Assembly: GCA_026399835.1 (NCBI GenBank) | Contig: JAPLQE010000027.1 | Span: forward strand, 1 to 58,671 | Length of the DNA: 58,671 bases | Source of the DNA: Burkholderiales bacterium | GTDB lineage: Bacteria > Pseudomonadota > Gammaproteobacteria > Burkholderiales > Burkholderiaceae_E | Direction of reading: 5' to 3' | In this document: positions 36,301 through 44,714 of the stretch, in pieces | Layout of the letters: each line of letters begins with the position of its first letter | How positions within the stretch are numbered: the first letter of the stretch is position 1 | Notes under the pieces: generated by a model | What the model was told of the DNA's origin: nothing | Database searches by the model: none | What the model saw: only the letters and a program-made list of their open reading frames with translations | Position numbers and translations under genes: made by a program

Positions 36301-36549
36301 ACGCCGCGCCTGACGCTCACGCTGGACGCAGTCCTCACGACGGGTCAATCCCTGCAACTCCTTCTGGACGGGGCCTTTGTGCAGACGCTGGCACCGACCG
36401 GAGCAAGCTATGCCTTCCAGCAAATCACGCCCCTGCCCAGCGGCGCTCACTTCTATGGCGTTCAGATCGTCGATGCAGGCGGAAACATCCTGCCGATCGA
36501 TCTCACGCCGGGAGCCGCCGGCCTGACCTACACCTTCACCGTGGCCTGA
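33367..36549 (+). CDS. Large Ig-repeat surface adhesin, probable type I secretion substrate
   Basis: A 1060-residue protein starting at GTG. Residues 1-75 resemble the prefix of BapA-type adhesins (EFKIVDDAGKVIPG, HLLVEGLPGG); 138-166 is a Gly/Ala-rich hydrophobic segment (IGAGIGGLAIAGLAAGAG) ending in a Gly run and Pro run, which may halt the chain at the cell surface. The rest is Ig-like repeats: several of about 90 residues ending in variants of AIDATAP or TLDTT, and three closely related WQY repeats at about 578-668, 669-759 and 760-847. No Ca-binding RTX nonapeptides are seen. No Sec signal. The TolC-ABC-HlyD genes directly downstream are its likely secretion route. The 3' half is less GC-rich than the flanking genes. 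Confidence 0.8.
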   Translation: MALEFQTVVRGSAPQRLTLGEGRMRVPARPGSEFKIVDDAGKVIPGTSVKRVDNHLLVEGLPGGRSVEITDFFTACAPSGASSCSLSMAELGSTAGPITPASDPIAALPDGSFLLYGGVSPGGPAALSAPIVAAADNSWKAIGAGIGGLAIAGLAAGAGGGGGGGSTQDTTPPPPPAFTSKSALNGLAPTFTGTAEPGARVLVRIDVNQNGNAGDAGDVTFETIALADGTWRISTGDQAPVQGTYAVSAIARDVSGNLSTATNTTIAIDATAPTKPTVAVDSEINRAESLAGVTVSGTGEAGATITVVWGSVTKTGTVAADGTWSLLFGTTELPQAQGASVVSTTLTDEAGNVSPTESRVVVIDSVAPAAPAVTSGALTNSVQPKITGTAEPGSTVQLSIDRANNGTVDLVYSTPVPPSGIWEVNIATAVPAGASAPAALSDLSTNGLSVQATDASGNPGPSNTATLAIDVTLPSAPSIAAISGGFINSAERAAGVLISGTLDPVYANRPVTVSFGSGTSKVVTATGTTWSAAFAAGELPSVDATYTVTAVTSSAVGQPSLPGTQSVVVDTAAPAALGRSLAADTGISAVDGITSNGRVDVTGLEGGATWQYSTNAGASWTAGSGSFVTLTGDGAKSITVRQIDAAGNIGAPSAALGFTLDTTPPVTPGRTLAVDSGASATDGVTNDGLVNVSGLEVGAAWQYTLNGGTSWLTGTGASFTIATDGVYSVQVRQTDAAGFTSTSTALAVTLDTTAPAAAPTGTLAIDSALPDGITNSGLVNVTGVDAGATWQYSINAGSTWVSGTGSSVNLTGDGAKSVLFRQLDLAGSDGPVSAAPLTFTLDTTVPTATIADNFVGGAASAVGPVTFTFSLSEAVTGFDISDIDVFGGTAGALTAGGNETTYTLVVTPDPAAAASIDVQVLAGGFTDVAGNPNSASALAQQAYNTNVGRVSASALIDNGATAATTGLAIAPGTTTTDDTPRLTLTLDAVLTTGQSLQLLLDGAFVQTLAPTGASYAFQQITPLPSGAHFYGVQIVDAGGNILPIDLTPGAAGLTYTFTVA

Positions 36550-36670
36550 GCGCGACGGTCCGACACGGTCGGCGGCCTCGAACAGGCCGACCCTGCCGGC
36601 CTTCACTGTCGCGCTGCGCGTCCGTCGGGCCGACGCCGGACTGGACCGGGGATTCGACTATCCTGTCCGG

Positions 36671-38110
36671 ATGCATCGACCCGACCCCTTCCTGGCGCCC
36701 GATGGGATCGTTGAGCGCACGACCGCGTCGCCGGCACGGCGGGTCGCGCTCCTGCTGATTGCTGCCACGCTGTCGGCGGCAGGGGCCCCAGCCGCCCACG
36801 CCACCCCCCTCGACGAAGTCGTCCGCGCCGCCGTCACCGACTTCCCCAGCATCCGCGCCGCCCAGGCCAACCGCAGCGCGGCCGAGTTCCGCGTCGAGGG
36901 CGCCCGCGCCGGCCACTATCCGACCTTCGACGTCGGCGCGCTCGGCCGTGTCTCGGGCGCCGCCCAGAGCACGCCGCTGCCGCGCGCGCGCGTGAACGTC
37001 TTCGCCGGCGGCGCCATCGAGGCCTCCATCGACCGCGAGGCCCAGCGCGTGGCCGCGCTCGAGAGCCGCGAGATCGCCACCCGCGACGATGTCGCCTTCG
37101 GCGCCGCGCAGGCCTACCTGCGCACGCTGCGCGCAGCCCGCCTGGTGCGCGTGTCGGAGGCCAACCTCGAGCGGCACACTCGGCTGGCCGAGGACTTCGA
37201 GCAGATCGTGCGGGTGGACGTCGGCCGTCGCTTCGACCTCGTGCAGGCGCAGGCCCGGCTGCAGGCGGTGCGCGGCACGCTCGAGGACCGGCTGGCCGAG
37301 CTCGGCACCGCGCGCCAGGCGCTCGGCCGCTTCTATCCCCAGCCGCTCGAGACCTCGCGGATGACGCTGCCCGCGGTCGCCGCGCTGCAGCCCGAACCGG
37401 CCGCGGCGATCGGCTCGCAGGAGCACCCGGCGGTGGAGGTGGCGCGCCGCGAGGTGTCGGCGGCCGAGGCGAACGCCCGCACGCTGCGCCTGCAGCGCCG
37501 CCCGCGCCTGGACTTCGAGGCCACCGGCGGGCGTGATCCGCTGTCGCAGGTGGTGCTGTCGTGGCCCGCCTTCGATGCCTCGCTGTCGGCGGCCGAGCAG
37601 GGCGCGGTCGCAGCCCGCATCGGCGCCGAGGCCTCGCTGCAGGACGTCGAGCTGACCATCGCCGAGCAGCGCCGCCAGGCCGACGTCGACTTCGCCTCCA
37701 CCGGCCGGCGCATCGTGCAGGCACGCACGCAGGTGACGCTCGCCACGGAGCTGGTGACCATCTACTACGAGCAGTTCCGCGTCGGCCGGCGCAACCTGCT
37801 GGACCTGCTCGCCGCCTACGCCGAGCTGTCGAACGGCGAGGCCACGCTGGTCGCCGCGCAGGTCGACCAGGCGCTGGCGCGTTACCGCATCGCCTACACC
37901 ACCGCGGCCTTCGCGCCGCGCTTCGAGAACACCTTCGCGGCGCTGCCCGACGTGCCGATGCCCGAGCCCGCCTCGGTGCCGCCCTTCCGCTCGGCCGCGG
38001 CGCCCTCGAGCGCACCCGCGCTGCAGCCGCCGGCCCCGTCGCGCCCCGCCGAACCCGCGCCGCCCCCCGGCGACCCGGCCCTGCGCGCCACGCCGCGCCC
38101 GTCCCGATGA
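36671..38110 (+). CDS. TolC-family outer-membrane efflux protein of the type I secretion system
   Basis: A 479-residue protein with a signal peptide (VALLLIAATLSAAGAP, cleavage near AHA) and two long coiled-coil/strand halves typical of OEP proteins (LDEVVRAAVTDFPSIRAAQA; EIATRDDVAFGAAQAYLRTL; YYEQFRVGRRNLLDLLAAYA). The last 60 residues are Pro/Ala-rich. It forms the exit channel for the ABC-HlyD pair that follows. The stop overlaps the ABC gene start (ATGA). A bulged hairpin at 36567-36592 separates it from the adhesin gene, so it may have its own promoter. Confidence 0.87.
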   Translation: MHRPDPFLAPDGIVERTTASPARRVALLLIAATLSAAGAPAAHATPLDEVVRAAVTDFPSIRAAQANRSAAEFRVEGARAGHYPTFDVGALGRVSGAAQSTPLPRARVNVFAGGAIEASIDREAQRVAALESREIATRDDVAFGAAQAYLRTLRAARLVRVSEANLERHTRLAEDFEQIVRVDVGRRFDLVQAQARLQAVRGTLEDRLAELGTARQALGRFYPQPLETSRMTLPAVAALQPEPAAAIGSQEHPAVEVARREVSAAEANARTLRLQRRPRLDFEATGGRDPLSQVVLSWPAFDASLSAAEQGAVAARIGAEASLQDVELTIAEQRRQADVDFASTGRRIVQARTQVTLATELVTIYYEQFRVGRRNLLDLLAAYAELSNGEATLVAAQVDQALARYRIAYTTAAFAPRFENTFAALPDVPMPEPASVPPFRSAAAPSSAPALQPPAPSRPAEPAPPPGDPALRATPRPSR

Positions 38111-40209
38111 CCCCGCTGCCGCTCCTCGACGCGCTGGTCGCACTGGCCGCCCGTCTGGGCCGGCCGGTGTCGGCGGCGGCGCTGCAGTCGCAGATGGTCG
38201 CCTCGCGCGACGGCACGCTCGACTGGGACGCGCTGGTGCGCGCCCTCGACGGCTTCGGCCTGCGGGCGGTGCGCGAGTCGCGCCGGCCCGACACGCTGCA
38301 CGGCGACGACCTGCCGGCGCTGGCCGCGCTCTCGGACGGACGCTTCACGCTGCTCACCGATGCCGATCACGTCGGCGACCCCGCGCTCGCCGGCCTGCAG
38401 GCCGGCTGGTGCCTGCGCATGACCGTGGTCCCCGGCGCCGACATGCGCTCCGGCATCCCCTCGATCCGCAGCGCGCGCGCCTGGCTCTGGCAGGTGCTCT
38501 GGAAGCTCAAGGGCCACTACGTGCACGTGGCGCTGGTCACGCTCGTGATCAACCTGCTGTCGATCGCGATCTCGCTGTACGTGATGAACGTGTACGACCG
38601 GGTCGTGCCCAACCGCACCTACGAGACCCTGTGGGTGCTGACCGTCGGCACGCTGATGGCGCTGGCCTTCGAGTTCGCCGCGCGCACGCTGCGCGGCTGG
38701 CTGATCGACTCGGCCGGCAAGCGCGCCGACCTGGAGATCTCCTCGGGGCTGTTCGCGCGGCTGCTGTCGATCCGCCTCGAGGCCAAGCCGGCCTCCTCGG
38801 GCGCCTTCGTCAGCAACCTGCGCGACTTCGAGTCGATCCGCGACGTGCTGACCTCGGCCACCCTCACCGCGCTGATCGACCTGCCCTTCGTCGTGCTCTT
38901 CCTCGCGGTGATCTTCCTGATCGCGCCGCCCCTGGCCATCGTGCCGCTGGTCGCGATCGCGCTGGTGCTCATCGCCGGCATCGCGGTGCAGCGGCCGCTG
39001 GCGCGCAGCATCCGCAGCTCGATGAAGGACGGCTCGCAGCGCCAGGGGCTGGCCGTCGAGTCGGTCGAGGGGCTGGAGACGCTCAAGGTCAACAACGCCT
39101 ACCGCTTCGCCCAGCAGCGCTGGCAGTGGTACACCGAGGCGGTGGCCGCCACCTCGATGCGCTCGCGCAACCTGTCGGCGCTGGTGGTGAACTTCACGAT
39201 GACGGTGAGCCAGCTCGTCACGATCGTGACGGTCGTCTGGGGCGTCACGCTGATCCACGCCGGCCAGCTCTCGCTCGGCGGGCTGATCGGCGTGGTGATC
39301 CTCTCGGGCCGCGCCATCGGCCCGCTCGGGCAGGTGGCTTCGCTCGCGGTGCGGCTGCAGCAGGCGCGCAGCGCCTTCGAGGGACTGCAGGCGCTGGTCG
39401 ACCGGCCGGTCGAGCGCGAGGCCGACCGCAGCTACCTCGCGCTGGTCGCGCCGCGCGGCGACCTGTCGTTCTCGGGCGTGGACTTCAGCCACGAGCGCAA
39501 CGGCCCGACGCTGTTCCGCGGCTTCGACCTGAATCTGCGCGCCGGCGAGAAGGTCGCGCTGCTCGGGCGCACCGGCAGCGGCAAGTCCACGCTGCTGCGG
39601 CTCGCCGCCGGCCTGTACACGCCCACCGCCGGCATGGTCCGCGTCGACGGCATCGAGGCCCGTCAGCTCGACCCCGCCGAGCTGCGCGGCGTCGTCGGCC
39701 TGGTGCCGCAGCAGCCGCGCCTGTTCCTCGGCACGCTGCGCGAGAACCTCGAGATCGCGCGCAGCGACCGCGGCCCCGACGACGCCCGCCTGCTGTGGGC
39801 GCTGCGCACGCTCGGGCTCGACGCGATGGTCGCGCGCCATCCGCGCGGCCTGGACCTGCAGCTCGGCGAGGATGGCGCGGGCCTGTCGGGCGGGCAGCGC
39901 CAGCTCGTCGCCCTCGCGCGCCTGCTGATGCGCGACCCCCGCATCGTGCTGCTCGACGAGCCCACCAGCGGCCTCGACCAGAACAGCGAGAAGCAGGTGA
40001 TCACCGCGATCGGCGAATGGGCGCGCGACCGCACGCTGCTGGTGGCCACCCACCGGCCGGCGGCGCTCGAGCTGGTCGACCGCATCGTCGTCATCGAGGC
40101 CGGCCGCGTCGTGCTCGATGCACCGCGCGCCGTCGCGCTCGAGCAGCTCGCCCGCGGCATCACCGTGCCGGTGACCGACGCCCGGGAGGTGCCCCGTGTA
40201 TCGGGCTGA
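38107..40209 (+). CDS. Type I secretion ABC transporter (LssB/LapB type) with C39-like domain
   Basis: A 700-residue half transporter. Residues 1-130 are a peptidase-C39-like domain without the catalytic Cys (LDALVALAARLGRPVSAAAL), as in adhesin exporters that bind but do not cut substrate. Six membrane helices span about 145-430. The ATPase domain has Walker A GRTGSGKST (487-495), signature LSGGQRQ (593-599), Walker B IVLLDE (613-618) and the switch His649. It powers export of a non-cleaved protein, very likely the Ig-repeat adhesin. It overlaps the TolC gene by four bases and the HlyD gene by fourteen. Confidence 0.93.
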   Translation: MTPLPLLDALVALAARLGRPVSAAALQSQMVASRDGTLDWDALVRALDGFGLRAVRESRRPDTLHGDDLPALAALSDGRFTLLTDADHVGDPALAGLQAGWCLRMTVVPGADMRSGIPSIRSARAWLWQVLWKLKGHYVHVALVTLVINLLSIAISLYVMNVYDRVVPNRTYETLWVLTVGTLMALAFEFAARTLRGWLIDSAGKRADLEISSGLFARLLSIRLEAKPASSGAFVSNLRDFESIRDVLTSATLTALIDLPFVVLFLAVIFLIAPPLAIVPLVAIALVLIAGIAVQRPLARSIRSSMKDGSQRQGLAVESVEGLETLKVNNAYRFAQQRWQWYTEAVAATSMRSRNLSALVVNFTMTVSQLVTIVTVVWGVTLIHAGQLSLGGLIGVVILSGRAIGPLGQVASLAVRLQQARSAFEGLQALVDRPVEREADRSYLALVAPRGDLSFSGVDFSHERNGPTLFRGFDLNLRAGEKVALLGRTGSGKSTLLRLAAGLYTPTAGMVRVDGIEARQLDPAELRGVVGLVPQQPRLFLGTLRENLEIARSDRGPDDARLLWALRTLGLDAMVARHPRGLDLQLGEDGAGLSGGQRQLVALARLLMRDPRIVLLDEPTSGLDQNSEKQVITAIGEWARDRTLLVATHRPAALELVDRIVVIEAGRVVLDAPRAVALEQLARGITVPVTDAREVPRVSG

Positions 40210-41545
40210 ACACGAGGGCGCCGGCCCGCCGGGCCTGCCGCCCGGACCGCCCCCGGGCCCGCCCGGCCTGCCTCCGGGTCCGGCGGGGTCCGGCGACCTG
40301 CCCGTGCCCATGCCCGAGGCGCCCGGGCGTACCGTCTCGCTCGCCGCGATCCGTCTCGCCCCGCCGCCGCCGCGCCGGCCCTGGCTGGCGTTCCTGTCGG
40401 TGTCGCTGATGGCGGCCTTGGTCGGCAGCTTCCTGCTGTGGGCCTGGAAGGCCCAGCTCGAGGAGGTCACGCGGGGCAACGGGCGGGTGATCCCGTCCAG
40501 CAAGGAGCAGGTGATCCAGAGCCTCGAGCCCGGCGTGCTCACCGCGCTGCTGGTCAGGGAGGGCGACCGCGTCGAGCGCGGCCAGGTGCTCATCCGCATG
40601 GACGACACCCGCGCGTCCGCCCTGTACCGCGAGCTGCAGGGCAAGGTCGCCGCCCTCTCCGCGCAGGCCGCCCGGCTGCGCGCCGAGGCCTACGGCGAGG
40701 CGCTGAAGTTCCCGTCCGAGGCCAATGCCCTGCCCGCGCTCGTGCGGCGCGAGACCGAGACCTTCAACGCCCGGCGCAAGGCCCTCGACGAGGGCGCCGA
40801 TTCCCTGCAGCGCGGCATCGCGCTGCTCGACCGCGAGATCGAGATCGTCGACCCGCTGGTCGCGCGCGGCCTGGTGTCCGAAGTCGAGGCGCTGCGCCTG
40901 AAGCGCCAGCGCAACGACCTCGCGCTGCAGCTCGCCGACCGCCAGAACCGCTACCGGGCGGACGCCGCCGGCGAGCTCAACAAGGTCGAGGCCGAACTCG
41001 CCCAGACCCGCGAGACCGCCAACGCCCGCGCCGACTCCTACCGGCGCACCGAGCTGCGCTCGCCGATGAAGGGCACGGTCAAGAGCATCCGCGTGACCAC
41101 CATCGGCGGCGTCATCTCCCAGGGCCAGGACCTGATGCAGATCGTCCCCATCGAGGACACGCTGGTGGTCGAGGCCTTCGTCAAGCCCGCCGACGTCGCC
41201 TTCCTGCGCCCCGGGCAGAAAGCCGTCGTCAAGCTCTCGGCCTACGACTACGCCCTCTACGGCGGCCTCGAGGGCACCGTCGAGTTCATCAGCCCCGACA
41301 CCTTGCGCGACGAGCGCCGCGGCGCGCTCGCCGGCGCCGGCGCCCCCGACCCCGACGAGACCGGCGCCTTCTACCGGGTGCTGATCCGCACCCCCGCCAC
41401 CGGCCTGCGCGCTCCCGACGGCTCCGAGCTGCAGATCCTGCCCGGCATGACCGCCACCGTGGAGATGCTCGCCGGCCACAAGACCGTGCTCCAGTACCTG
41501 CTCAAGCCGCTGAACCGGGCCGGACAGGGCATGCGGGAACGCTAG
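40196..41545 (+). CDS. HlyD-family membrane fusion protein of the type I secretion system
   Basis: A 449-residue adaptor starting with GTG at 40196, inside the end of the ABC gene, after a GGGAGGT ribosome-binding site. Residues 8-58 form an unusual Gly/Pro-rich cytosolic N terminus (GPPGLPPGP twice). One membrane helix (about 63-84) follows, then a lipoyl half-domain (SLEPGVLTALLVREGDRVER), long coiled coils (about 130-270), and the beta-barrel region (RSPMKGTVKSIRVTTIGGVI). It bridges the inner-membrane ABC pump to TolC. Confidence 0.92.
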   Translation: MYRAEHEGAGPPGLPPGPPPGPPGLPPGPAGSGDLPVPMPEAPGRTVSLAAIRLAPPPPRRPWLAFLSVSLMAALVGSFLLWAWKAQLEEVTRGNGRVIPSSKEQVIQSLEPGVLTALLVREGDRVERGQVLIRMDDTRASALYRELQGKVAALSAQAARLRAEAYGEALKFPSEANALPALVRRETETFNARRKALDEGADSLQRGIALLDREIEIVDPLVARGLVSEVEALRLKRQRNDLALQLADRQNRYRADAAGELNKVEAELAQTRETANARADSYRRTELRSPMKGTVKSIRVTTIGGVISQGQDLMQIVPIEDTLVVEAFVKPADVAFLRPGQKAVVKLSAYDYALYGGLEGTVEFISPDTLRDERRGALAGAGAPDPDETGAFYRVLIRTPATGLRAPDGSELQILPGMTATVEMLAGHKTVLQYLLKPLNRAGQGMRER

Positions 41546-41745
41546 GCACGCCAACTGCCTCACAGACAGGACGCGCCAAAGCGTTGATACTTCACGGGTT
41601 TTTCACGAACCGAACGTGTGGCGGCCAGATCTGTCCCCAATTGACATCGCCGATCGCACCGATTGTCAGGATCGATTAGCACTCACGACATCAGAGTGCT
41701 AGCATCATTTCACCGGGGCGCTCCGCCCCATGGAAGGAAGAACGG
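41546..41745. promoter_or_regulatory. rpoH upstream region
   Basis: 200 bases with clearly lower GC than the genes around it. TTGACA at 41641-41646 is a perfect -35 hexamer, but the sequence 17 bases later (TGTCAG) is a poor -10; the start site may be elsewhere. The CIRCE element lies just downstream, where bound repressor would block a promoter here. GGAAGGAAG ahead of the ATG is the ribosome-binding site. Confidence 0.55.
41676..41702. promoter_or_regulatory. CIRCE element (HrcA operator) upstream of rpoH
   Basis: TTAGCACTC, nine bases, GAGTGCTAG. The established HrcA operator is TTAGCACTC-N9-GAGTGCTAA, so 17 of 18 arm positions and the spacer match; only the last base differs. It is 43 bases ahead of the rpoH start codon. 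Confidence 0.92.
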
Positions 41746-42642
41746 ATGACCCGCTCCTCGACCGCTTTGGTGACACCCTCGCATGCCTTCGGTGGCGGCC
41801 TGGCGGTTCCGGCCGTCGGCAACATCGATGCGTACATCTCGGCCGTCAACCGGCTCCCGATGCTGTCCGCCGAGGAGGAGGTCTCCCTCGCCCGCCGCCT
41901 GCGCGACACCGGCGACCTCGAAGGCGCCCGCCAGATGGTGATGTCCCACCTGCGCCTGGTCGTGTCCATCGCGCGGCAGTACCTCGGCTACGGCCTGCCG
42001 CATGCCGACCTGATCCAGGAAGGCAACATCGGCCTGATGAAGGCCGTCAAGCGCTTCGACCCCGACCGCGGCGTGCGGCTGGTGTCCTTCGCCATGCACT
42101 GGATCAAGGCCGAGATCCACGAGTACATCCTGAAGAACTGGCGGCTGGTGAAGGTGGCCACCACCAAGGCCCAGCGCAAGCTGTTCTTCAACCTGCGCTC
42201 GCACAAGCCCGACCAGCACACGCTGAGCCCCGACGCGGTCGAGGCGATCGCGAAGGAGCTGAACGTGCGCAGCCAGGACGTCGTCGAGATGGAGACCCGC
42301 ATGGGCGGGGGCGACATCGTCCTCGACCCGGCGCCCGACGACGGCGACGAGGCCTGGGGCCCGATCGCCTACCTGCAGGCGCCGAGCGCCGAGCCGACCC
42401 AGCAGCTCGAGGCCCGTCAGACCGACCGGCTGCACGGCGAGGGCATCCGCCAGGCGCTCGACGCGCTCGACGCCCGGAGCCGCCGGATCATCGAGGCCCG
42501 CTGGCTCAAGGACGAGGACGAGGGCGGCACGATGACCCTGCACGAGCTGGCCGAGGAGTTCGGCGTGTCGGCCGAGCGCATCCGTCAGATCGAGGCCAAG
42601 GCGATGAAGACGATGAAGGGGGCGCTCGCCGAGTTCGCCTGA
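41746..42642 (+). CDS. rpoH: RNA polymerase heat-shock sigma factor sigma-32
   Basis: A 298-residue group 3 sigma factor. Region 2 contains LRLVVSIARQYLGYGLPHAD and LIQEGNIGLMKAVKRFDPDR; the RpoH box appears as KAQRKLFFNLR; region 4.2 is the HTH TLHELAEEFGVSAERIRQIE. It directs transcription of chaperone and protease genes after heat or folding stress. A CIRCE operator upstream puts it under HrcA as well. The gene stands alone, between a type I secretion operon and a glycosyltransferase-like gene, and ends in a clear terminator. Confidence 0.95.
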   Translation: MTRSSTALVTPSHAFGGGLAVPAVGNIDAYISAVNRLPMLSAEEEVSLARRLRDTGDLEGARQMVMSHLRLVVSIARQYLGYGLPHADLIQEGNIGLMKAVKRFDPDRGVRLVSFAMHWIKAEIHEYILKNWRLVKVATTKAQRKLFFNLRSHKPDQHTLSPDAVEAIAKELNVRSQDVVEMETRMGGGDIVLDPAPDDGDEAWGPIAYLQAPSAEPTQQLEARQTDRLHGEGIRQALDALDARSRRIIEARWLKDEDEGGTMTLHELAEEFGVSAERIRQIEAKAMKTMKGALAEFA

Positions 42643-42676
42643 GGCGGGCGGGCTCCGGGCCCGTGCTGGTTCAGGG

Positions 42677-42706
42677 ACGCCCCGTCGATCGCCGTCGACG
42701 GGGCGT
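42677..42706 (+). terminator. Rho-independent terminator of rpoH
   Basis: 12-bp perfect stem ACGCCCCGTCGA / TCGACGGGGCGT with a 6-base loop, followed by TTTCG, 34 bases after the rpoH stop. Confidence 0.82.
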
Positions 42707-42869
42707 TTCGTCGAGTCGACCCTCCCGGCCGCCGTGACACACTGATCCCCGTTCCACCGTTGCCGGCGGGCGCTATGCTCCGGCTCACGACCATTCCTTC
42801 GCGTACGGCGCGGCGACGTCCGGTGAGCCGCACCGCGCGAGCCCCCAGGCACGCCGCCTCGACGACCCG

Positions 42870-43802
42870 ATGACTGCTCCGGTTCCGCCCGCCTCCGAGG
42901 CCACGCACGCCGCAGCCACGGCCTCCCGAACCCGCCGCCCCGGACCCGTGCTCGCCGTGGGCCTCGCGCGCAACTGCAGCGCCGCGATCCGTGGCGCCGT
43001 CGAGCGCGTCTCGGCGGCGCTCGCCGGCTTCGAGTCCGTGCAGTGGCTGGTCATCGAGAGCGACAGCTCGGACGACACCGTCGCGCGCCTCGAGGCCCTG
43101 CGCCGCGAGCGGCCCGGCTTCGACTTCGAGTCGCTCGGCGAGCTGCGGCGCACCCTGCCCCTGCGCACCGAGCGCATCGCCCACTGCCGCAACCGCTACC
43201 TGGACCGGCTCGCCGAGGACCCGCGCTACCGCGACGTGCAGACCCTGGTCGTCGCCGACCTGGACGGCGTCAACGACCTGCTCACCCCCGAGGGGCTGCT
43301 CTCGTGCTGGGACTTCGAGGGCTGGGACGTGTGCACCGCGAACCAGCGCGCGCCGTACTACGACCTGTGGGCGCTTCGCCATCCCGACTGGATGCAGGGC
43401 GACTGCTGGCGCCAGTACGAGTTCCTCAAGGCGCACGGCGTGCCGCGCGAGCGGGCGCTCCAGGCGGCCGTGCACTCGCGCCACATCCGTATCCCGGAGG
43501 ACGCCGCGCCGATCGAGGTCGAGTCGGCCTTCGGCGGCCTGGGCGTCTACCGACGCGAGGCGATCGGCGACTCGCGCTACATCGGGCTCGCGCCCGACGG
43601 CGGCGAGCTCTGCGAGCACCTGACCTTCCATGCGGCGCTGCGCGCGCGCGGCAAGCGCATCTTCATCAACCCGCGGATGGTCAACGTCGGCTGGGTCGAG
43701 CACACGCGGCACCTGCAGTTCTGGCCGACGCTGAAGCGCAACTGGTGGGCGCCGCCGAAGGCGTGGGTGATGGGGCGGATCCGCGGCGCGAAGCAGGCCT
43801 GA
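42870..43802 (+). CDS. Putative glycosyltransferase (GT-A-like)
   Basis: A 310-residue protein without a family I can name with certainty. The core looks like a GT-A fold: VLAVGLARNCSAAIRGAVER, WLVIESDSSDDTVARL (like the DGSxDxT segment of family 2), and a possible metal motif in TLVVADLDGVND. Then FGGLGVYRREAIGD and CEHLTFHAALRARGKRIFIN. A 25-residue Ala/Pro-rich leader precedes the domain. The C terminus is basic (LKRNWWAPPKAWVMGRIRG). Given the EPS surroundings, a role in sugar transfer is likely. Confidence 0.6.
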   Translation: MTAPVPPASEATHAAATASRTRRPGPVLAVGLARNCSAAIRGAVERVSAALAGFESVQWLVIESDSSDDTVARLEALRRERPGFDFESLGELRRTLPLRTERIAHCRNRYLDRLAEDPRYRDVQTLVVADLDGVNDLLTPEGLLSCWDFEGWDVCTANQRAPYYDLWALRHPDWMQGDCWRQYEFLKAHGVPRERALQAAVHSRHIRIPEDAAPIEVESAFGGLGVYRREAIGDSRYIGLAPDGGELCEHLTFHAALRARGKRIFINPRMVNVGWVEHTRHLQFWPTLKRNWWAPPKAWVMGRIRGAKQA

Positions 43803-43814
43803 GTCGCACTCCCC

Positions 43815-44714
43815 TCACGCCGCGGCGATCCGAGCCCTCAGCCATTCCTGAACCCCGGACAGCAGCGCCCCCCCGCCCGAGGCCCCGAAGGTCGAGTGCG
43901 GCGTGCCGGGCCTGTTGAAGTCGGCCACGAACCCCAGCACACCGGCGATCCGCGGTGTGTCGGTGCTGCGCTCGAAGGCCGGCGCACCCGAATCGCCGCC
44001 CGCCGCGGCGGTCTCCTCGCCGTTGCCCAGCGACAGGCCGCCTATGGCGTTGCTCGCCGGGTCGGGGCCGTCGAAGTCGTAGAGAAAGATGGCAGGCACC
44101 TCGGGCAGCTCCGGGCGCGACACCACACGGTCCACGCGGTTCGCACCGACCCGCTTGACCGAGGCCTCCGCGCCGATGCTCGGCGGGCGGTCGCCGTGCC
44201 CGCTCGCACCGTAGCCCACGAAGGTCAGCGGCGTGCCCTGGGGCATCGGCCCGAAGTACGGGGCATAGACCGGCACGCCGTCGGGCGCCGGCCCCTCCAG
44301 CTCCAGCAGCGCGACGTCGTCGAAGGCGAAGGGCTTGGTGAAGCCCTTCCAGCCCGGGTGCACGTGCGTCCGGGCCACGCCGAACTGCCGCGGCTCGCCT
44401 GCGTTGAGCTGCACCGTGATCCCCGAGACCGGGCCGCCCGCCACATGGGCCGCGGTGAGCACCAGCCTGCGGTGGACCAGCGCGCCGCTGAACACGCCGC
44501 CGCCATTGCGGACACAGACGACGCCCGCCCATCGGGAGTCCGGGAGATTCGGATCGACGCGGGCGGCGGGGGTGTCGGGCAGCACGCCGGCCATCAGTGC
44601 GCGGGCGGCGCGCCCAGGCCAGGCGGCCGCCGCGAAACCCGCCCCCGATGCAGACAGCAGGCGACGCCGGACGATGGCGGTGCGGCCGGAACGAGGAGGA
44701 TGCGTCGAAGTCAT
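43815..44714 (-). CDS. Secreted trypsin-like serine protease
   Basis: A 299-residue S1-family protein. The N terminus has a twin-arginine-like signal (RRRLLSASGAGFAAAAW). The catalytic triad is His90 (LTAAHVAGG), Asp133 (DDVALLELE) and Ser242 (GGDSGAPAF). An insertion with GFVADFNRPGTP follows the serine. It should act in the periplasm or outside the cell; the target is unknown. The ATG at 44714 places the signal near the start; an ATG at 44804 would add 30 residues. It converges with the putative glycosyltransferase gene, 12 bases apart. Confidence 0.85.
   Translation of the reverse strand: MTSTHPPRSGRTAIVRRRLLSASGAGFAAAAWPGRAARALMAGVLPDTPAARVDPNLPDSRWAGVVCVRNGGGVFSGALVHRRLVLTAAHVAGGPVSGITVQLNAGEPRQFGVARTHVHPGWKGFTKPFAFDDVALLELEGPAPDGVPVYAPYFGPMPQGTPLTFVGYGASGHGDRPPSIGAEASVKRVGANRVDRVVSRPELPEVPAIFLYDFDGPDPASNAIGGLSLGNGEETAAAGGDSGAPAFERSTDTPRIAGVLGFVADFNRPGTPHSTFGASGGGALLSGVQEWLRARIAAA

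Noticed and set aside
41584-41669. Complete sigma-70 or sigma-32 promoter for rpoH
   Set aside because: TTGACA is perfect, but no acceptable -10 at 16-18 bases; CCCCAT near 41726 lacks a matching sigma-32 -35. I list the region but not a promoter call.
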